From contig JAFWRO010000030.1 in the NCBI GenBank assembly GCA_017519885.1, positions 1-64,000 of the forward strand: a DNA stretch of 64,000 nucleotides, in the 5' to 3' direction. Below the pieces are notes generated by a model. That model had not been told where the DNA came from. It saw only the letters and a program-made list of their open reading frames with translations, and did no database searches. Below are positions 59,220-64,000 of this stretch, piece after piece. Position 1 is the stretch's first letter, and every line of letters begins with the position of its first letter. A program made the translations under genes and the position numbers. This DNA is from Liminaster sp017519885 (GTDB lineage: Bacteria > Bacteroidota > Bacteroidia > Bacteroidales > UBA3663).

Positions 59220-61673
59220 ATGAAAATCATCCCTATTGTTTTTGGTGGCGCTATGCTCTTGTCGCTGGCGGCATGCACCCGATACACCACCAGTTTGGAG
59301 TGCCCACTTGAACAAGGTGTGCTGCGTGTAGAGTTTCCCGAGGCTGACATCGTGCGTGTGCGATTGTCGGAGAACAACGATTTCGTGGACAACAGGACGA
59401 CCGTCGTGCTTCCCGAGGCCTTGAATAATCTTGTCAAGGTGAAACTGGAGAAGCAGGAGGGGGCATTTGTGCTCACTTCCGACAGCCTGCAGGTGCGTGT
59501 GGACGAAAAGACAGGCGCCATCAGTTATTTCGACAGGCAAGGCAACCTGCTCCTCGCCGAACGTGACGATATGCCCAAGCAGGGCGAGAGCATCGCACTC
59601 GAAGACATCACCTACGACCCGAAGTCAAGCCGCATCGAACGGACCGCCGATGGCGAGAAGGTGGTGATGGACGTGTTGAAGCGCGACACGGTGGGCACCT
59701 CGTGGCGCTGGCAGGTGCGTTTCGCATTTCCTGCCGATGAGCCGCTCTACGGATGGGGCTCCCACATGGAGGACCTGCTCGACCTCAAGGGACAGAAACT
59801 TTGGCTCTGCCAGCACAACCTGAAGGCCATGGTCCCCGTAATCTCCACCCCTTCGGGCTACGGCCTGCTCTTCGATGCGGGTTGCGGTATGCGATTTGAC
59901 GACAGCGATGACCAGGGACTCGTCGAACTGGAGGCTGCACAGGGATTGGATTACTATTTCATGAAGGGAGCATCGATGGATCGTGTCGTGAACCGTATGC
60001 GTACACTCACCGGACAGTCGCCGATGATGCCGCGCTATCTGTTCGGCTACATCCAGTCGAAGGAACGTTACCACAGCAGTGCCGAGATCATCGAGACGAT
60101 GCGTCAGTTCCGCAGTCGCCGGATTCCCATCGATATGATTGTGCAGGACTGGAACTACTGGCCCGAGGGCTGGGGCATGATGAAGATGGATTCCCGCTAT
60201 TATCCCGATCCGCAGGCTTTGGCCGACACCGTGCACCAGTTGCATGGACGTCTGATGGTGAGCATCTGGCCCAATCCGCAGGGCAATTCGCAGGAGAAGG
60301 ATTTCAAGGAGCGCGGATATATGCTCAACCGTTCGTTCATCAATGTCTTCGACGAAGAGGCACGCGCCTATTATTGGACGTGGGCCAACCGCGAGTTCTT
60401 CCACGATGGAAAGGGCTTCGATGCGTGGTGGTGCGACTGCACCGAACCCACTGATGGCGACTGGAAGCCGATGCCCGAAGGTTACGGATGGGATAGCCAT
60501 GCCGATCGCTGGGAACTGAATCTGGAGGCACAGAATGCAGTGATGGGAGCCGAGCGCAGTTCGCTCTATTCCCTTTTTGACGCACGAGGCATCTATGAGA
60601 ACCAGCGCAGGACTTCCGACCGCAAGCGCGTGGTTAACCTCACCCGTTCGAGTTTTGCTGGTCAGCAGCGTTATGCCACCATCTCGTGGAACGGCGACAC
60701 CTACGCCTCGTGGAAGTCATTGCGCCGTCAGATTCCGATGGGCTTGAACTTCATGGCTACGGGTTGTCCCTATTGGACGGTCGATGCAGGCACATTCTTT
60801 ACATCGTCTGGTATGCAATGGTTCTGGAAAGGCGAATTCCCCGAGGGCTGCAAAGACCCTGCCTATCGCGAGTTCTATCTGCGCATGTGCCAATGGGCGG
60901 TTTACCTTCCAGTCTTCCGCAGCCATGGCACCGACACTCCGCGCGAACCATGGAATTATGGTGACCCTTCAAACCTTTCGAACCCTTCAAACCCTTCAAA
61001 CCTCTACTACGCCGCCCTGGTTCGAAACATTGAGCGTCGTTACGAGCTGCTGCCCTATATCTATTCGATGGCAGCCAAGGTGACTTCCGACAACTATACC
61101 ATGGCACGCATGCTTGCCTTTGACTTCCCCCGTGATGTCGAGGCGCGTACCTGCAAGACGGAATATATGTTTGGCCCGGCGTTCCTCGTTTGCCCTGTGA
61201 CCCATCCTTTGTCGGAAACTTCGAAGCAGGATGTCTATCTGCCAACGGGCGCCCAATGGCAAGACGCTTCGGGCAATATCCTTGAAGGTGGGCAGCATTT
61301 GGAGTATGAACTTTCGCTCGATGAGATTCCTGTCTTCGTGCGTCGAGGAAGCATCGTTCCCAAGAGCCCCGTAATCCAGTATTCCGATGAATTGCCCGAT
61401 CAGACTTTGACCATCGAGGTCATCCCTGGCAAGGATGCGACCTTCGACCTTTACGAAGACGATGGTATCACCTACGATTGCGAGAAGGGCCAATTCTCGG
61501 TCATTCCTATTATGTGGGAAGAGCAGACCCGAAGCCTGACTCTCGGAAAGCGTTCCGGAGTTTTCGATGGTATGAAGCCACAACGTAATTTCGTTATCAA
61601 AGTCATTGATGGAAAGAATATTGTAACGAAAGATGTCAGGTATGATGGCGCTGCTGTGACTGTGAAACTATAA
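59220..61673 (+). CDS. GH31 glycoside hydrolase, lipoprotein (alpha-xylosidase/alpha-glucosidase type)
   Basis: A retaining exo-acting alpha-glycosidase at the cell surface or in the periplasm. The 817-residue protein has a lipobox (LLSLAAC), an N-terminal beta domain to ~260, the barrel with MPRYLFGYIQSKERYHSSAE and DMIVQDWNYW, the nucleophile Asp ~406 in FDAWWCDCTEP, the acid/base region ISWNGDTYASW, and C-terminal beta domains. The substrate (xylose, glucose or galactose links) cannot be fixed. A low-complexity SNLSNPSNPSNPSNL stretch near residue 585 comes from an in-frame repeat. Confidence 0.93.
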   Translation: MKIIPIVFGGAMLLSLAACTRYTTSLECPLEQGVLRVEFPEADIVRVRLSENNDFVDNRTTVVLPEALNNLVKVKLEKQEGAFVLTSDSLQVRVDEKTGAISYFDRQGNLLLAERDDMPKQGESIALEDITYDPKSSRIERTADGEKVVMDVLKRDTVGTSWRWQVRFAFPADEPLYGWGSHMEDLLDLKGQKLWLCQHNLKAMVPVISTPSGYGLLFDAGCGMRFDDSDDQGLVELEAAQGLDYYFMKGASMDRVVNRMRTLTGQSPMMPRYLFGYIQSKERYHSSAEIIETMRQFRSRRIPIDMIVQDWNYWPEGWGMMKMDSRYYPDPQALADTVHQLHGRLMVSIWPNPQGNSQEKDFKERGYMLNRSFINVFDEEARAYYWTWANREFFHDGKGFDAWWCDCTEPTDGDWKPMPEGYGWDSHADRWELNLEAQNAVMGAERSSLYSLFDARGIYENQRRTSDRKRVVNLTRSSFAGQQRYATISWNGDTYASWKSLRRQIPMGLNFMATGCPYWTVDAGTFFTSSGMQWFWKGEFPEGCKDPAYREFYLRMCQWAVYLPVFRSHGTDTPREPWNYGDPSNLSNPSNPSNLYYAALVRNIERRYELLPYIYSMAAKVTSDNYTMARMLAFDFPRDVEARTCKTEYMFGPAFLVCPVTHPLSETSKQDVYLPTGAQWQDASGNILEGGQHLEYELSLDEIPVFVRRGSIVPKSPVIQYSDELPDQTLTIEVIPGKDATFDLYEDDGITYDCEKGQFSVIPIMWEEQTRSLTLGKRSGVFDGMKPQRNFVIKVIDGKNIVTKDVRYDGAAVTVKL
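60965..61003 (+). repeat. In-frame TTCAAACCC repeat within the GH31 gene
   Basis: Four to five 9-bp copies (CCTTCAAAC, CTTTCGAAC, CCTTCAAAC, CCTTCAAAC) encode NLSNPSNPSNPSNL. The same repeat family occupies the susC-susD gap in inverse orientation. Confidence 0.75.
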
Positions 61674-61715
61674 CATTTTCTTATTATCACGAATTTGCGA
61701 ATTAAAGAATTTGGA

Positions 61716-63227
61716 ATGATTGACGTTTGTAGGCGCGCTCTGATGTTGGGCGCAGTCATCTCTTTGTCAGTTCAGGCCGGCTTCTCCAAAAAACCTTTGG
61801 AGCAAGGCCCCTATGAGGCGAATTGGACATCGCTTTCGAAGCATCAGCCCGTGCCCGAATGGCTACGCGATGCCAAGTTCGGCATCTATTGCCATTGGGG
61901 GGTGTATAGCGTTCCTGCTTACGGTAACGAACAGTATTTTCATTACATGCACTGCGATGCATCGAGCAGTGAGTATGCGAAGGGCGAGCAGTTCCTGATG
62001 GGCGAGCGCGAACGACAGGAGGCTATCTACGGACCGCTTTCTGAATTCGGCTACCACGACTTTATCCCGATGTTCAAGGCCGAGCATTTCGATGCCGACC
62101 AGTGGGCGCTGCTTTTCAAGGAGGCTGGCGCACGCTTTGGCGGTATCGTTGCCGAGCATCACGATGGCTTTGCAATGTGGGACTCGAAGGTCACTCCGTT
62201 CTGCGCTGCCAAGATGGGGCCGGAGCGCGACTGTTTGGGTGAGATTGCTGCGGCAGTTCGCAAGCGCGGACTCAAGTTCTTCACTTCGCTTCATCATGAA
62301 ATCAACTATACCTATGTCACGGTGCAGGACGATTGGGCAGCCAATAATCCGCGTTATGCCAAGCTTTATGGCTGTCTGATGGATCATAACGAGTGGCTCC
62401 AGATGTGGTCGGACAAATGTGACGAAGTCATCGAGCAGTATTCGCCCGACCTGCTGTATTTCGATGCTTGGATGGACCAGATACCCGAGGAAAGACGTTT
62501 GCAGATGGTACAGCACTACTTCAACCACGCGGCAAAGACAGGGCAGGAAGTGGCCTTCACCTATAAATATAAGGAATTCCCGCGCGAAGTTGGTGTGCTC
62601 GATCACGAAATGTCGTCGCTCAACGAGATTGACCCGATACCTTGGCTCTGCGACTTCACCATTGCTGATGGCTATCACAAGTCGTGGGGCTACGTGAAAG
62701 GGATGCAGTACATCTCGCACAAGAATATCATTCAGCGTCTCATCCAAGTGGTGAGCAACAACGGGCAGCTGCTGCTCAACCTCGCTCCGATGGCCGACGG
62801 AACTATCCCGCAGGCGCAGCAGGATATTATGGCCAATGTGGGAGTTTGGCTGTGGTCTTATGGCGAATCAATCTATGAGACGCGTCCTTATCGCGTTTCG
62901 CACGAGACGGTTTATTCTGTCGAAAATGCCGAAGAAACCGAACATGCGAAAAAGAATGCAGAAAGCGAGGAAGGCTACCGCGTACATTATACCCAGAAGA
63001 AGGGCGGTAAGACGCTTTATGCCATCTTCCTCGACTGGCCAGGCACGGAAAATACAGTCCTTTTGAAAGAGGTGAACCTGCCAGTGAAACAGGCTATCCT
63101 CCTTTCGGTGAAGAAGAACTTTGAATGTCGTTTTGAACAGACTGCCGAGGGGTTGCGCCTCACTATTCCCAAGGGTTCACGCCTGCCGTCGGATGTGGCA
63201 CAGGTGGTGAGACTGGTGCTGGAGTGA
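61716..63227 (+). CDS. GH29 alpha-L-fucosidase
   Basis: A retaining exo-fucosidase removing terminal alpha-L-fucose. The 503-residue exported protein has a signal peptide (RRALMLGAVISLSVQAG), WLRDAKFGIYCHWGVYSVPA, GIVAEHHDGFAMWDS, the nucleophile region PDLLYFDAWMDQ, and VVSNNGQLLLNLAPMADGTI, all typical GH29, with a C-terminal beta domain from ~400. The ATG at 61716 lies 42 bp after the GH31 stop; an upstream TTG is a weaker start. Fucosylated plant (xyloglucan-like) or host glycans are possible substrates. Confidence 0.92.
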   Translation: MIDVCRRALMLGAVISLSVQAGFSKKPLEQGPYEANWTSLSKHQPVPEWLRDAKFGIYCHWGVYSVPAYGNEQYFHYMHCDASSSEYAKGEQFLMGERERQEAIYGPLSEFGYHDFIPMFKAEHFDADQWALLFKEAGARFGGIVAEHHDGFAMWDSKVTPFCAAKMGPERDCLGEIAAAVRKRGLKFFTSLHHEINYTYVTVQDDWAANNPRYAKLYGCLMDHNEWLQMWSDKCDEVIEQYSPDLLYFDAWMDQIPEERRLQMVQHYFNHAAKTGQEVAFTYKYKEFPREVGVLDHEMSSLNEIDPIPWLCDFTIADGYHKSWGYVKGMQYISHKNIIQRLIQVVSNNGQLLLNLAPMADGTIPQAQQDIMANVGVWLWSYGESIYETRPYRVSHETVYSVENAEETEHAKKNAESEEGYRVHYTQKKGGKTLYAIFLDWPGTENTVLLKEVNLPVKQAILLSVKKNFECRFEQTAEGLRLTIPKGSRLPSDVAQVVRLVLE

Positions 63228-63248
63228 GATAAGATAAACGTGATTATT

Positions 63249-64000
63249 ATGAGAAAGATAATTCTACCATTCATCGCACTTATGACTTTGCTTGTGAGTT
63301 GCGGAGGGCCAAAGGGGCCGAGTGTGACCATCAATCTACCAGACGATGCCAATAGCCGAATGACGTTCGGAGCAGAGCAGTTGCGAAACGAACTCAGGAA
63401 GCGGGGATGCAAGTTGGTGGTGGGACAGGATGCAGATCTTGTCATCAACCTGAGTCAGGCAAGTCCAGCAGATTCCTTGCCCAAGGAGGGTTTTCGCATC
63501 GTGACTTCGGGCAATGAGACGCAGGTAATCGGCAATGATGCCACGGGCACGCTTTATGGTTGCCGCGAACTCATCGAAAACTATATCTCGAAGGGCAACT
63601 TCCTGTTTCCTGCCGACTTTGCCGATGCGCCCGAGATGGTGCTTCGCGGGCCTTGTATCGGTGTGCAGAAGACGCAGTTCCTGCCGGGTCGTGCCGTCTA
63701 TGAATATCCCTATACTCCCGAGAACTTTCCATGGTTCTACGACAAGGAGATGTGGCTGCGATATCTCGATATGATGGTCGAGAACCGTATGAACTCGCTT
63801 TACCTTTGGAATGGCCATCCTTTCGCCTCGTTGGTGAAGCTCGAAGACTATCCCTTTGCCGTAGAGGTCGATGATGCGACGTTTGCGAAGAACCGCGAGA
63901 TCTTCTCGTTCCTCACCACCGAGGCCGAGAAACGTGGCATCTACGTGATTCAGATGTTCTACAATATCATTGTCTCGAAGCCTTTTGCCGAACATTATGG
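63249..64000 (+). CDS. Surface glycosidase-like lipoprotein, partial (runs off the window)
   Basis: The first ~250 residues are seen. There is a lipoprotein signal (MRKIILPFIALMTLLVSCGG), then a GH20/GH67-type N-terminal alpha-beta domain (MTFGAEQLRNELRKRG, VIGNDATGTLYGCRELIENY), and the start of a barrel (MWLRYLDMMVENRMNSLYLW, KRGIYVIQMFYNIIVSKPFA). I recall similar Bacteroides proteins labelled putative alpha-galacturonidase, but cannot confirm that. It is 21 bp after the fucosidase and part of the same locus. The gene is open at the 3' edge. Confidence 0.8.
   Translation, partial: MRKIILPFIALMTLLVSCGGPKGPSVTINLPDDANSRMTFGAEQLRNELRKRGCKLVVGQDADLVINLSQASPADSLPKEGFRIVTSGNETQVIGNDATGTLYGCRELIENYISKGNFLFPADFADAPEMVLRGPCIGVQKTQFLPGRAVYEYPYTPENFPWFYDKEMWLRYLDMMVENRMNSLYLWNGHPFASLVKLEDYPFAVEVDDATFAKNREIFSFLTTEAEKRGIYVIQMFYNIIVSKPFAEHY

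Overview
The window is a piece of a Bacteroidales chromosome, most likely from Prevotellaceae. The evidence is the Bacteroidetes promoter type (a TTTG-like box, 19-20 bp, then TAnnTTTG, with almost no Shine-Dalgarno sequence), an frdCAB-type fumarate reductase operon, SusC/SusD outer-membrane proteins, secreted proteins with type IX secretion (T9SS) C-terminal tails, a PorT-like barrel, and an argF' carbamoyltransferase of the Bacteroides kind. The genus is inferred, not proven.

Positions 1-6300 are AT-rich and look like a decayed, transferred defence island. They hold an IS4-family element with perfect terminal inverted repeats, abutting the 3' half of a type ISP restriction-modification gene. 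An XRE regulator, two coupled small membrane proteins and an exported protein follow, then an AbiEi/AbiEii pair in which both genes are broken.

From about 6300 the GC content rises and chromosomal genes follow: aat, a small membrane protein with a structured 5' leader, sdhCAB/frdCAB, a tRNA-dihydrouridine synthase, an operon of a Xaa-Pro aminopeptidase with a PNGase F-like protein and an Omp28-like protein, rpsU, glycogen synthase with glucan phosphorylase, a two-subunit UxaA-type dehydratase, porT-like, a VWA-domain protein, and the arginine operon argR-GNAT-argG-argC-argD. After purN come acpP-fabF-argF', diaminopimelate dehydrogenase, a YitT-type membrane protein and a flavodoxin lipoprotein.

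From 38.7 to 53 kb the genes look outward: a GH28-like hydrolase, an RraA-like/SDR pair, a TPR-membrane-HTH regulator, and three large exported proteins (an Omp28/thioredoxin-like protein, an M6 metalloprotease and a 1566-residue multidomain protein) with T9SS-like tails. From 54.2 kb to the end lies a polysaccharide utilisation locus: susC, susD, GH31, GH29 and the start of another surface glycosidase that runs off the edge.

Several signals are not ordinary genes. They are a ten-unit 42-bp tandem array whose units can fold on themselves (53.07-53.51 kb); two related stand-alone short transcription units in convergent gaps (about 13.05 and 38.6 kb); a GTGCAA/TTGCAC palindrome placed over the -33 box of three promoters; dispersed AT-rich and TTCAAACC-type repeats that enter coding sequences in frame; and an orphan consensus promoter aimed antisense into ddh.
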